A stretch of 64,000 nt of DNA from Staphylococcus sp. IVB6181 (lineage in GTDB: Bacteria; Bacillota; Bacilli; Staphylococcales; Staphylococcaceae), in the NCBI RefSeq assembly GCF_025561445.1, contig NZ_CP095096.1, positions 2,211,822 to 2,275,821 of the forward strand, read 5' to 3'. The translations under genes and the position numbers were made by a program. Below are positions 53,132 through 64,000 of this stretch, piece by piece. Below the pieces are notes generated by a model. That model searched no databases and was not told the DNA's origin. It was given only the letters and a program-made list of their open reading frames with translations. Position 1 is the stretch's first letter; each line of letters opens with the position of its first letter.

Positions 53132-55492
53132 TTATTTCTTTTTACGTGCTTTTTGTTTTACCTTTTTACTTTTGTAAAACGGTTTGTGATTTGTATTGTT
53201 TTGTTTATCGCGGTTACGTTGGTTTTTACCTTTACGTTGTTTCTTCTTGCCTTTTTTCTTATCTCCGCCAAGGTTTTTACCGCGTGTTTTTGTTTGGATT
53301 GTCGTACCGCGTGCAGGACGTTCGCTTGATTTTTTGCGTTTTGGTTCCGGCATGCCTAAGATTTGGAAATCAATCATACGTTGTTCCACATCGACATTAA
53401 CGACTTTGATTTTAACAGCGTCGCCAATGCGGAAGACATTGCCTGAGCGTTCGCCGATCATAGCCATTTGACCTTCTGCGAATTGGTAATAGTCATCTGT
53501 CATATTAGACACATGCACCATACCTTCTACAGTATTCGGCAATTCTACAAACATACCGAAGTTTGCGACAGAACTGATGATACCTTCAAACTCATCACCG
53601 ATGTGTTGAAGCATAAACTCTGCTTTCTTCAGTTCGTCCGTGTCACGTTCAGCTTCAATTGCACGACGTTCGCGATTAGAAGTGTGTTCTGCGATTTCTG
53701 GAAGCTTATCTTCCCATTTCCTTAGTTCTTTACCGCTCATTGAATCTTCTATCAAGTATTTGCGTATGAGTCGATGGACAACTAAGTCAGGATAACGACG
53801 AATCGGTGACGTAAAGTGTGTATAGTAATCCGCTGATAAACCGAAGTGGCCTAAGTTCGTATCTTCATAGCGTGCCTGCTGCATAGAGCGTAACATCATA
53901 GTAGATACTACTGTTTGTTCAGGCAGACCTTTCACTTTTTCATGAATTTCTTGAAGTGTACTTGGAGATACATCTTCGCCTGTACCTCTTACCAAAATTC
54001 CGAAGTTCGTAATGAATTCGAAGAATTGCGTTAAGCGATCTGATTTCGGCTGTTCGTGCACACGATAGATAAACGGCACTTCCATTTTGTTGAAGTGTTC
54101 CGCAACTGTTTCGTTCGCAGCTAACATGAAGGATTCGATTAAGCGTTCACCTTCGCCGCGTTCACGCATTCTCACTTCTACCGGAATACCTTCGTCATTA
54201 ACGATAACTTGTGCTTCATCAATATCAAAGTCTATTTCACCACGGCGTTTACGCATTTGAATCAGTGTATTGCTTAATTCTTGCGCCATATCCAGCATCG
54301 GTGCCACATCTGAATATTTTGAACGTACCGCTTCATCTTTATCCGTAATAATCTGATTTACTTCATCATAAGTCATACGATGATCAGATTGAATCGCACT
54401 GTCAAAGATTTCATGTTTTACCACTTTGCCGTCTTGATTGATTTCCATACGGCAACTTAATGTTAAGCGGTCTACATTCGGGTTCAATGAACAGATACCA
54501 TTGCTTAATCGATGCGGAATCATCGGAATAACACGGTCTACTAAATAAACACTTGTACCGCGGTCATATGCTTCTTTGTCTAACGCTGAGTCTTCTTTAA
54601 CATAATGGCTGACATCTGCGATACTTACTGTTAATTGCGTATTGCCGTTTTTAAGCTTTTTCAGCGCAATCGCATCATCTAAGTCTTTCGCATCTGCGCC
54701 ATCAATTGTAATTGTTAATTCATCACGCAAGTCTCTGCGGCCTTCTAATTCTGATGGTTCGATAGATTCCGGTACGGCTTCTGCTTCTTTCAATACTTCA
54801 TCAGGGAATTCGATTTCAATGCCATGTTGGTAAATAATTGAAAGAATATCTACACCCGGGTCATTTTTATGCCCTAAGATTGCAGAAACATGGCCTTCAG
54901 GATTATCGTTGCCTTGTGCGTATTTAGAAATCTGCACTAACACTTTATGGCCTTCTACAGCACCTAAACTTTGACCTTTCGGAATGAAAATATCTTGCAT
55001 AATACGTTTGTCATCCGGAATTACGAAACCGAAATGACGGCCTTCTGTATACGTTCCGACTACTTGTGTAACGGAATGTTTTTCAATTGATTTAACTTCC
55101 CCTTCGACTTTTCCTTTGAAATCTCCGCGTGAGGGCTGCACTTCTACAATAACAGTGTCGCCATCCATGGCGCGGTTGATTTTAGTCGGAGGAATAAAGA
55201 TATCTTCCATGTCTTCGTCTTCAGGTCTTAAGAAGGCAAAACCTTTTTTGTTTTGGCTTAAAGTCCCTTTGACTAAGTTGTCTTTCATTTTCTTTTGACT
55301 GCTCTTTCTTTTATAGCGGTCTGTTTTAGTGCGTTCCACAAGTCCGGATTGTTCTAGTTCAACTAACACCTTTATTAAGTCTCTGAATGAGTCGGCATTA
55401 TCTAAACCTAAACGATCTTGGAAATCTGACACTGACATAGGTTCATAATCAGGTTGTTTAATGATTTCTGCTACAGATTGTTTTAAATCCAT
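53132..55492 (-). CDS. rnr: Ribonuclease R
   Basis: A 786-aa 3'-5' exoribonuclease: winged-helix start, two cold-shock domains (GFAFLRPEDEDMEDIFIPP), RNB catalytic domain with DGADAKDLDDAIALKKL and HRLSNGICSLNP, S1 domain (FEGIISSVANFGMFVELPNT) and a Lys/Arg-rich tail. It degrades structured RNA, including tmRNA-released mRNAs; the rnr-smpB-ssrA order supports this. Confidence 0.97.
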   Translation of the reverse strand: MDLKQSVAEIIKQPDYEPMSVSDFQDRLGLDNADSFRDLIKVLVELEQSGLVERTKTDRYKRKSSQKKMKDNLVKGTLSQNKKGFAFLRPEDEDMEDIFIPPTKINRAMDGDTVIVEVQPSRGDFKGKVEGEVKSIEKHSVTQVVGTYTEGRHFGFVIPDDKRIMQDIFIPKGQSLGAVEGHKVLVQISKYAQGNDNPEGHVSAILGHKNDPGVDILSIIYQHGIEIEFPDEVLKEAEAVPESIEPSELEGRRDLRDELTITIDGADAKDLDDAIALKKLKNGNTQLTVSIADVSHYVKEDSALDKEAYDRGTSVYLVDRVIPMIPHRLSNGICSLNPNVDRLTLSCRMEINQDGKVVKHEIFDSAIQSDHRMTYDEVNQIITDKDEAVRSKYSDVAPMLDMAQELSNTLIQMRKRRGEIDFDIDEAQVIVNDEGIPVEVRMRERGEGERLIESFMLAANETVAEHFNKMEVPFIYRVHEQPKSDRLTQFFEFITNFGILVRGTGEDVSPSTLQEIHEKVKGLPEQTVVSTMMLRSMQQARYEDTNLGHFGLSADYYTHFTSPIRRYPDLVVHRLIRKYLIEDSMSGKELRKWEDKLPEIAEHTSNRERRAIEAERDTDELKKAEFMLQHIGDEFEGIISSVANFGMFVELPNTVEGMVHVSNMTDDYYQFAEGQMAMIGERSGNVFRIGDAVKIKVVNVDVEQRMIDFQILGMPEPKRKKSSERPARGTTIQTKTRGKNLGGDKKKGKKKQRKGKNQRNRDKQNNTNHKPFYKSKKVKQKARKKK

Positions 55493-55539
55493 TATGCCCC
55501 CTCCTTTCTTCCTTATTTAATAGTTTATTTTTAATGATC

Positions 55540-56280
55540 TTATTCAGACCAATCAAGTCCTTCTAAGAAGGCATAAATATCTTCGAAAACTTGTTCTTTT
55601 TCTTTATCAATCGTAATAACGTGACCTGATTCTGCATACCATTTAATTGATTTGTCATCAGATGACGCTTCATCATAAATTACATTTGCAGATTCAGGGT
55701 TGATCATATCATCTTGTTCAGCTTGAATGACCAATAATGGGTCCATTACTTCATCAACATGATCTCTCACATCTTGAATCGTTTGCTGAAGCTCTTTTAA
55801 AGTGTCAGTCGGATGGAATGCATCCATTTCGCGATCGATTGTCGCTTCATCTTTACCTTGGTATTTCTTAAAGTTGCGTGCATATTCTAATACGCCTTCG
55901 TACATTGAGCCTTCTGTCTTGATAAACATAGGCGCACACATGGTTACAATACCCTCTACATCTCTGTTTAAGCTTAACTTCAAGGCAAAGTCGCCGCCTA
56001 AAGATAATCCAGCCACTGCGATTTCATCATATCCTTTGGATTTTAAGAAATCATATCCGTCTAACGCATCTTTAAACCAGACATGCGGACTGGATTGCAG
56101 AATTTCCTCCGGTGGTGCTGCATGGCCTTCATACTGAGGTGCATAAGATGTATAACCTTTCTTCTGCAAGAAACGTCCTAACTGACGTACATCTGATGAA
56201 TTCCCAGTAAACCCATGTAATAATAATACTGCTCTATTCCCTTCTTCAAAGAAGAACGGTTCAGGCAATTTAATCTGCAT
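55540..56280 (-). CDS. est: Carboxylesterase
   Basis: A 246-aa alpha/beta hydrolase; start [15 protein letters not shown] set by AAAGGG, with an alternative ATG six codons earlier. Oxyanion HGFTGNSSD, nucleophile GLSLGGDFA, acid near AEQDDMINP and histidine in [10 protein letters not shown]. Monoacylglycerol-lipase/Est30-like. Conserved partner between secG and rnr. Confidence 0.94.
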   Translation of the reverse strand: MQIKLPEPFFFEEGNRAVLLLHGFTGNSSDVRQLGRFLQKKGYTSYAPQYEGHAAPPEEILQSSPHVWFKDALDGYDFLKSKGYDEIAVAGLSLGGDFALKLSLNRDVEGIVTMCAPMFIKTEGSMYEGVLEYARNFKKYQGKDEATIDREMDAFHPTDTLKELQQTIQDVRDHVDEVMDPLLVIQAEQDDMINPESANVIYDEASSDDKSIKWYAESGHVITIDKEKEQVFEDIYAFLEGLDWSE

Positions 56281-56370
56281 GTCTTTCAACCCTTTCATCT
56301 CATTAAATATACATACTCACATTCCATTATAATGAAAAAAGCCCGACTTTTACATTGTCGGACCTTACAT

Positions 56371-56607
56371 TTACATATTAAGATAAGTAATTGCGAGCAT
56401 TAACACGAAAAACACAATAGATAATACGATTGTGACACGGTTTAAGAATAAATCTACACCGCGTTGTTTCTGTTTTCCACCAAAGAGCTGTTCAGCACCG
56501 CCGCTGATTGCTCCTGAAAGTCCATTGCTTTTGCTTTCTTGGAGTAACACAACTGTAATTAAAGCGATACAGTCAATGACTAATAAAACTGTTAACAAAA
56601 CATGCAT
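56371..56607 (-). CDS. secG: Preprotein translocase subunit SecG
   Basis: A 78-aa protein with two membrane helices ([19 protein letters not shown] and [20 protein letters not shown]) around the conserved [21 protein letters not shown]. It assists SecYE translocation. Confidence 0.95.
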   Translation of the reverse strand: MHVLLTVLLVIDCIALITVVLLQESKSNGLSGAISGGAEQLFGGKQKQRGVDLFLNRVTIVLSIVFFVLMLAITYLNM

Positions 56608-56685
56608 GCGTTAGTCCTCCATTCATAATATACCTGACAATTATAACACGAAAAGACAGCGTATATCAAATTCAGATCCAAAAAA

Positions 56686-57153
56686 TCAACGATTAAACGT
56701 ACTTTTTCTTTTGATAGATATAATCAGCATATACAGTGCCAAGATTAATGAACCTGCCAAAGTAATCCATAACGGCAATGTCATATATAAAGACTTCACA
56801 TGAATAATACTTTGCATAATCGGCCCAGCGTTCACAGCAGTAAAGAAAGTTTGTGAAATATAGACTGCAAACAAGAACCACCATAAATACGGGTGCTGAT
56901 TCCAAATTGCGATTAACCCGCATAAGTAAGCCAGTAAATACATAATGCCGGTTAAGCGGTAACTGTTCAAGAAGTTGCCGACCGCATTTTTCGTAGCTTC
57001 AATTTGGTGGGAAGTTAATAAATCAACAATGACACTTTTATCCAATACCACAAAAATATATGTCGCATACATCATCGCTAAAAAGATTGAAGCGTATGCG
57101 ATCAATTTCCCTGATTTTTTTGCGCGCATCGCTTTAGTATTTTCAGTATCCAC
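56686..57153 (-). CDS. Hypothetical four-helix membrane protein
   Basis: A 155-aa protein with four predicted transmembrane segments (LIAYASIFLAMMYATYIFVV, TGIMYLLAYLCGLIAIW, LWWFLFAVYISQTFFTAV, PLWITLAGSLILALYMLII). Not recognised beyond this. Between secG and the insertion sequence. Confidence 0.75.
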   Translation of the reverse strand: MDTENTKAMRAKKSGKLIAYASIFLAMMYATYIFVVLDKSVIVDLLTSHQIEATKNAVGNFLNSYRLTGIMYLLAYLCGLIAIWNQHPYLWWFLFAVYISQTFFTAVNAGPIMQSIIHVKSLYMTLPLWITLAGSLILALYMLIISIKRKSTFNR

Positions 57154-57243
57154 GATAAAACCAAACTCCTTAATAAATATAGAATACTCTCATTGTTTTT
57201 AATTATATCAGTTATGAAAGAGAAGTGGGAGTATTCCAAGCAT

Positions 57244-57251
57244 CACAAAAA
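57244..57251. repeat. Target site duplication, left copy
   Basis: CACAAAAA, identical to 58765-58772, the 8-bp direct repeat expected for ISL3-family insertion. Confidence 0.9.
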
Positions 57252-58764
57252 GGTTCTCCACCATTTGTGGTGGGTGAATAATTTAAAGAACTTAATTTTG
57301 ATTGGAATTCTTCGAATTCTATCATTTAGACAACCATCCGATGTACGGGTCTGGTTGTCTTTTTCTTTTTGTTTTTAAATAAACTAAATACCAGCATTAT
57401 ACGGTTTCTTAAGTTATTAAAGCTTCTGTATCCATATGAAATTCGCTTAATTAGCTTTATTTTATTGTTAATACCCTCGATTGCACCGTTATTTAATAAG
57501 GGATTGTAAATCGTATTTCGAAGTATTTCTTGATGCTTTCTAAAAAATGTTACTACTTTCCATATGTTTTTACTGATTGAGTTTTTATCAACGTCGTTCA
57601 AACGATTGATAAAATCTTTCCAATTACATAATTTTAAACTTTCGCGTAAATCATGTACTAGTTCGTATGAATTTTTTAACTTTTCATCTGTTTGAAGCAT
57701 AAAATTCACTAGATCATAACCTTTTTTATAACATCTAAAGGAACCATCCCAAATACCATCCATCATGAAGAGTTTACGTTTGTCTGTTAAAAGAAGTCTC
57801 CATTTGTTCTTTAAAACAGGGTATTCCCTTCCTTCTTTGTCTTTATAACGATTCATTACTTCTCTGCGATAGAAGTTTAACTCTCTATTCATGTGCTGAA
57901 CGATATGAAATCTATCAAAGATTATAGATGCATTAGGAAAGAGCTTTTTAAATAAGAATAAATAGGGTTCAAACATATCAATGGTAATTGTTTTAACTTT
58001 AAGTCTATTTTTTCGATCAAAGCGTTCAAAATAAGCTTTTAAATAACCCGAAGTTCTGTTTTCTAAGACATCTAGAAATTCATGTGTGTCATTGTTAATA
58101 AATATAAAACTCATTAAGCCAGTCACACTCTTTACACTTCTAAATTCATCCATTGCCAAATGTTCAGGTAGATTATCGAAAGGCTTGATAAGTAAAGTAT
58201 TGACTGCTTTATTTCGAATACGACGTACTGTAGATGGAGAAACACAGTTGTCTTCTGCAGTATCTATTTCTGTTTTGACTTTCGTGGCTTCTTCAATTAT
58301 TTTTTGATTCACATAATTAGAAATAAATCGTGTCTTATCTACGACATCAGTTTCAGCAGTAAAAGTTGTATTACACTCTAAACACTTAAAGCGCTGTTTG
58401 GCTAAGTTTAGATATGTATTATAGCCTTGAGTTTTAAGCAAGGTAATACGAGAAACTCGTTTACCATGCTTATGAATTTGTCCTTCATTTTTAATTCCGC
58501 AGCAAGGACAAGCCGAAGGCTTATACGTAAGTACAGCATTAACAACCGTAGACTTCTTTCCTTTTACTATTACATCAATATCTTGGCTAACAAATTTGAT
58601 ATTTTTATCTTTTATTCTTAGTATTTCTAATGTATCATTACACATAGGCGCACTTGTCTCCTTTAATTTGGGTTTGGTCACTTTAAATTATAGAGGCAAT
58701 TGCGCTTTTTGTGTATCGAAAAAGGCGGGAAGTTTTACCTTCCCACCATAAAAGATGAAGAACC
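57252..58764 (-). mobile_element. ISL3-family insertion sequence (IS1181-like)
   Basis: A 1513-bp element bounded by imperfect 23-bp inverted repeats (57252-57274 and 58742-58764, 19 of 23 matching, outer GGTTCT and inner TGGTGGG). It is flanked by the 8-bp duplication CACAAAAA. Length and ends fit IS1181-type ISL3 elements. It carries one intact transposase and looks recent. Confidence 0.93.
57326..58645 (-). CDS. tnp: ISL3-family transposase
   Basis: A 439-aa transposase starting at MCNDTLEILRIKDKN with GGAG 12 bases upstream. N-terminal zinc pair CPCC ... CLEC (zf-ISL3), HTH, then the DDE domain with LAMDEFRSVK, ITIDMFEPY and IIFDRFHIVQ, and the final GAIEGINNKIKLIKRISYGY. Intact frame, so probably active. 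Confidence 0.94.
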   Translation of the reverse strand: MCNDTLEILRIKDKNIKFVSQDIDVIVKGKKSTVVNAVLTYKPSACPCCGIKNEGQIHKHGKRVSRITLLKTQGYNTYLNLAKQRFKCLECNTTFTAETDVVDKTRFISNYVNQKIIEEATKVKTEIDTAEDNCVSPSTVRRIRNKAVNTLLIKPFDNLPEHLAMDEFRSVKSVTGLMSFIFINNDTHEFLDVLENRTSGYLKAYFERFDRKNRLKVKTITIDMFEPYLFLFKKLFPNASIIFDRFHIVQHMNRELNFYRREVMNRYKDKEGREYPVLKNKWRLLLTDKRKLFMMDGIWDGSFRCYKKGYDLVNFMLQTDEKLKNSYELVHDLRESLKLCNWKDFINRLNDVDKNSISKNIWKVVTFFRKHQEILRNTIYNPLLNNGAIEGINNKIKLIKRISYGYRSFNNLRNRIMLVFSLFKNKKKKTTRPVHRMVV

Positions 58765-58772
58765 CACAAAAA
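58765..58772. repeat. Target site duplication, right copy
   Basis: CACAAAAA immediately outside the right inverted repeat; it runs on into the T-tract of the eno terminator. Confidence 0.9.
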
Positions 58773-58810
58773 AAGAAACTGTCAAAGCACTTAAGCCTTA
58801 ACAGTTTCCT
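58769..58810 (-). terminator. eno terminator
   Basis: AAACTGTTAAG / CTTTGACAGTTT stem followed by CTTTTTTT on the minus strand. The IS duplication overlaps the T-run. Confidence 0.8.
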
Positions 58811-58863
58811 ATTTCAGTTACTGAATTAAATTTTGCGTGAACTCAATTTCAGTAAGTCTTAAA

Positions 58864-60237
<1,374 letters not shown>

Positions 60238-60261
60238 TTATCCGATATTGATTGTGAACAA

Positions 60262-61779
60262 TTAATGTTTAATTAATGACTCTCCAGTCATTTCTTCAGG
60301 TTGTTTAACACCTAATAAATCAAGTAATGTCGGTGCTAAGTCGCCTAATTTTCCAGTTTCGCGTAATTCAACGCCGTCTTTAGTTACGATAACAGGAACC
60401 GGGTTGGTTGTGTGTGTTGTCATTGGTTGATCATCGTCAGTTAAAACTTGGTCAGAGTTGCCGTGGTCAGCAGTGATAATTGCATTGCCGCCCATATCCA
60501 AGATTTTATCAACGACTTCACCTAAACATTCATCTACTGCTTCAATTGCTTTTACAGTAGGTTCTAACATACCGCTGTGTCCTACCATATCAGGGTTCGC
60601 AAAGTTCAAGATGATTAAATCTAAGTCGCCTTTATCTAATTCCCCTAATAATGCATCTTTAACTTCATATGCACTCATTTCTGGTTTTAAATCGTAAGTT
60701 GCAACTTTAGGCGAATCGATAAGGATACGACGTTCACCTTCGAACTCTTCGTTGCGTCCGCCGCTCATGAAGTAAGTAACATGAGGGTATTTTTCAGTTT
60801 CAGCAATTCTTAATTGTTTAAGATTGTTTGCTTCTGCAACTTCACCGATAGTTTGTTTTAAATCAACTTTTTCAAATACAACTTTACCGTCAACTTGGTC
60901 ATTGTATTTTGTAAATGTCGCAAAGAATAAATCTTTAGGTTGGTTAACTTCAAAACCTTTGAAATCTTTGTTTGTGAAGATTTCTGAAAGTTGTCCAGCT
61001 CTGTCAGGACGGAAGTTGAAGAATACAACTGAATCCCCGTCTTGAACACTTTCATTTTGTTCTTTGATTGAGAATGGAATAATAAATTCGTCAGTTAAAC
61101 CTACTTCATAACTTGCTTCGATACCTTCTTCTGCTGTCGCATATTCAGGTGTATGGATGTCACGAATTGCATTGTACGCTTTTTGTTCGCGTTCCCAACG
61201 TTTATCACGGTCCATTGCATAATAACGACCTGAGATAGATGCGAATTGGCCAATGCCGATTTCTTTGAATTTTTCTTCAGTTTCTTTGACATATTTGAAT
61301 GCAGATTTTTGATCCACGTCACGGCCGTCTAAGAAACCATGTACATAGACTTTATCAAGTCCTTGTTTTTTAGCTAATTCTAAGATTGCAAATAAGTGTG
61401 TATAGTGACTGTGTACACCGCCGTCTGAAAGCAATCCGAATACGTGCAATGCTGAATTGTTCGCTTTAACATGTTCAATTGCTTCGTTAAGCACTTCATT
61501 TTCAAAGAAGTCGCCGTCTTCAATTGATTTGTTAATGCGTGTTAAACTTTGGTAAACAATACGTCCAGCACCGATATTCATGTGACCTACTTCTGAGTTG
61601 CCCATTTGACCAGCAGGAAGACCTACTTCTAAGCCGCTGGCTTCAATTTGAGTTGTAGGATATTTTTCATAATAACGGTCGAAGTTTGGTTTATACGCTT
61701 GTTTGACTGCGTTACCATGTACATCTTCTCTATTTGCAAAACCATCTAAGATGATTAATGCTGTTGGTTGTTTCGCCAT
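60262..61779 (-). CDS. gpmI: 2,3-bisphosphoglycerate-independent phosphoglycerate mutase
   Basis: A 505-aa Mn-dependent mutase; start [18 protein letters not shown] set by AAGGTG. Nucleophile serine in [14 protein letters not shown], metal ligands in IILDG and [10 protein letters not shown]. Starts two bases after the tpiA stop. Confidence 0.97.
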   Translation of the reverse strand: MAKQPTALIILDGFANREDVHGNAVKQAYKPNFDRYYEKYPTTQIEASGLEVGLPAGQMGNSEVGHMNIGAGRIVYQSLTRINKSIEDGDFFENEVLNEAIEHVKANNSALHVFGLLSDGGVHSHYTHLFAILELAKKQGLDKVYVHGFLDGRDVDQKSAFKYVKETEEKFKEIGIGQFASISGRYYAMDRDKRWEREQKAYNAIRDIHTPEYATAEEGIEASYEVGLTDEFIIPFSIKEQNESVQDGDSVVFFNFRPDRAGQLSEIFTNKDFKGFEVNQPKDLFFATFTKYNDQVDGKVVFEKVDLKQTIGEVAEANNLKQLRIAETEKYPHVTYFMSGGRNEEFEGERRILIDSPKVATYDLKPEMSAYEVKDALLGELDKGDLDLIILNFANPDMVGHSGMLEPTVKAIEAVDECLGEVVDKILDMGGNAIITADHGNSDQVLTDDDQPMTTHTTNPVPVIVTKDGVELRETGKLGDLAPTLLDLLGVKQPEEMTGESLIKH

Positions 61780-61780
61780 A

Positions 61781-62566
<786 letters not shown>

Positions 62567-62581
62567 TTAATATGTTACAGC

Positions 62582-63772
62582 TTATTTATCGCTAATTGAT
62601 GCAATACCTGGTAATTCTTTACCCTCAAGATATTCTAATGATGCACCGCCGCCAGTAGAAATATGCGTGAAGTCTTTTTCGAATCCAAGCATCATTGCTG
62701 CAGCTGCTGAGTCGCCGCCGCCGATAATAGTTGTAGCGTCTTTTAATTCTGCAATTGCTTCACATACGCCGATTGTACCTTGCGCGTAGTTTTCAAATTC
62801 GAATACACCCATAGGTCCGTTCCATACTACAGTATGCGCACCTTCTAATTCTTTTTTGAATAACTCAACAGTTTTAGGTCCGATATCTAAAGCTTCTTGA
62901 TCTTCAGGAATTTCATCGATACCTACAACAGTGTATGGAGAATCGTTAGAGAATTCTTTTGTTACTTTACCGTCAACTGGTAATACAATTTTTCCTCCGG
63001 CACGTTCTAATAAGTCTTTAGCGAAGTCGACTTTGTCTGCTTCTAATAAAGATTTACCGATTTCGTAACCTTGTGCTTTAAGGAATGTGTAAGCCATTCC
63101 GCCGCCGATTAAGACTTTATCAGCAACATTCAATAAATTTTCAATTACACCGATTTTATCAGAAACTTTAGCTCCGCCTAAGATAGCAACAACTGGTTTG
63201 TCAGGGTTGTTGACAACACCGCCGATAAATTTGATTTCTTTTTCCATCAAATCTCCAGCAGCACTTTCTAAGTTAGAAGCAATACCTACGTTTGAAGCGT
63301 GAGAACGGTGAGCAGTACCAAATGCGTCATTTACGAATACATCGCCTAATGAAGCCCAGTATTTGCCTAATTCAGGATCGTTTTTAGATTCTTTTTTACC
63401 GTCTAAATCTTCGAAACGTGTATTTTCAACTAAAAGCACATCGCCTTCATTTAATGCAGCGATTGCGTCTTCTAATTCTTTACCGCGTGTTTGCGGAACA
63501 AATTTAACATCTTTGCCTAATTTTTCGCTTAAACGAACTGCTACAGGTTTAAGTGTTAATTTTTCTTTATCGCTTTCTTCTTTAACTTTGCCTAAGTGAG
63601 AGAATAAAACTAATTTTCCGCCTTGTTCAAGAATATACTCAATAGTTGGTAATGCTTGAACGATACGGTTATCGTTTGTAATTTCTCCATCTTTTAAAGG
63701 TACGTTAAAATCTGCACGTTCTAAAACGACTTTACCTTTTAAATCTAAATCAGATACATGTTTTTTTGCCAT
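62582..63772 (-). CDS. pgk: Phosphoglycerate kinase
   Basis: A 396-aa kinase; start [17 protein letters not shown] set by AAAGGAGG, ignoring 21 open codons upstream. Motifs [39 protein letters not shown] and [14 protein letters not shown]. Makes ATP from 1,3-bisphosphoglycerate. Confidence 0.98.
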   Translation of the reverse strand: MAKKHVSDLDLKGKVVLERADFNVPLKDGEITNDNRIVQALPTIEYILEQGGKLVLFSHLGKVKEESDKEKLTLKPVAVRLSEKLGKDVKFVPQTRGKELEDAIAALNEGDVLLVENTRFEDLDGKKESKNDPELGKYWASLGDVFVNDAFGTAHRSHASNVGIASNLESAAGDLMEKEIKFIGGVVNNPDKPVVAILGGAKVSDKIGVIENLLNVADKVLIGGGMAYTFLKAQGYEIGKSLLEADKVDFAKDLLERAGGKIVLPVDGKVTKEFSNDSPYTVVGIDEIPEDQEALDIGPKTVELFKKELEGAHTVVWNGPMGVFEFENYAQGTIGVCEAIAELKDATTIIGGGDSAAAAMMLGFEKDFTHISTGGGASLEYLEGKELPGIASISDK

Positions 63773-63931
63773 CAAAACTTCCTCCTTTGGATAAAAGCAC
63801 GAATATATAAAATGTCTGTAATTTGAGGTTAGCATATGGGCACAAATATTGCAGATATATTAACAGAATCCAATGAAAAATTTCATCTTTCTGAAAATAT
63901 TAACTCTAATAACCATGTACTTAATGAAAAT

Positions 63932-63962
63932 AAGCGGAGAAGCGTATGTGCCTCCCCGCTTA
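63932..63962 (-). terminator. Terminator upstream of pgk
   Basis: AAGCGGGGAG / CTTCTCCGCTT hairpin with G-U pairs followed by ATTTTC on the minus strand. It probably ends the gene to the right (gap in other staphylococci, not visible here). The rest of 63773-64000 holds no gene. Confidence 0.65.
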
Positions 63963-64000
63963 CTCATAAGCTGGTCATTGAATTTCAACAACACATTACC

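Overview
The window is a low-GC Firmicute chromosome and reads as a coagulase-negative Staphylococcus. The evidence is staphylococcal gene order (pgk-tpiA-gpmI-eno, secG-est-rnr-smpB-ssrA, metNIQ, sufCDSUB), staphylococcal phage genes such as rinB, DUF1514 and DUF1108, and a tmRNA tag ending in NNNLAVAA. The species cannot be fixed from the sequence. Almost every chromosomal operon is on the minus strand.

Positions 1-30212 are most of a temperate siphovirus prophage, cut by the left window edge inside the tape measure gene. From left to right, which is late to early, it holds the tail genes (tape measure, a frameshifted G/GT chaperone pair, major tail protein), the head-tail connectors, an HK97-type capsid/protease/portal set, TerL/TerS, a likely cos site and an HNH nuclease. 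Next come a late promoter with iterated repeats and its probable activator, then accessory genes (rinB, dUTPase, DUF3310, VRR-NUC) and a replication module (primase-helicase, DUF669, AP2 protein, a helicase broken in its Walker A motif, an AAA ATPase, Gp157). A zone of tiny convergent gene pairs follows. The lysogeny module contains cro, cI, an exonuclease-BRCT gene, two unknown genes, a YdcF-like cargo gene and the tyrosine integrase. The integrase lies against the 3' end of sufB, the likely attachment site.

Positions 30213-41208 carry the SUF iron-sulfur operon (sufCDSUB) and the SAM-riboswitch-controlled methionine importer (metNIQ). Between them sits a two-gene AAA ATPase/TOPRIM module flanked by 32-bp identical copies of the metQ terminator. 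This is the best candidate here for an under-described, defence-like insertion.

Positions 41262-51929 hold small redox and metabolic genes: two thioredoxin-like proteins, a TOPRIM protein, gcvH, an ArsC/Spx-like protein, a nitroreductase under a perfect Fur box, aroD and a GNAT acetyltransferase. They also hold yozE, TPM/LemA, a Ktr/Trk potassium channel, two surface proteins and a cold-shock gene. One intergenic region shows two Zur-like boxes around a promoter that would make a roughly 80-nt RNA. Another holds a possible 27-aa membrane peptide gene.

Positions 52048-64000 contain ssrA, smpB, rnr, est, secG, a membrane protein, a complete ISL3-family insertion sequence with an 8-bp target duplication beside the eno terminator, and the glycolytic block eno-gpmI-tpiA-pgk.
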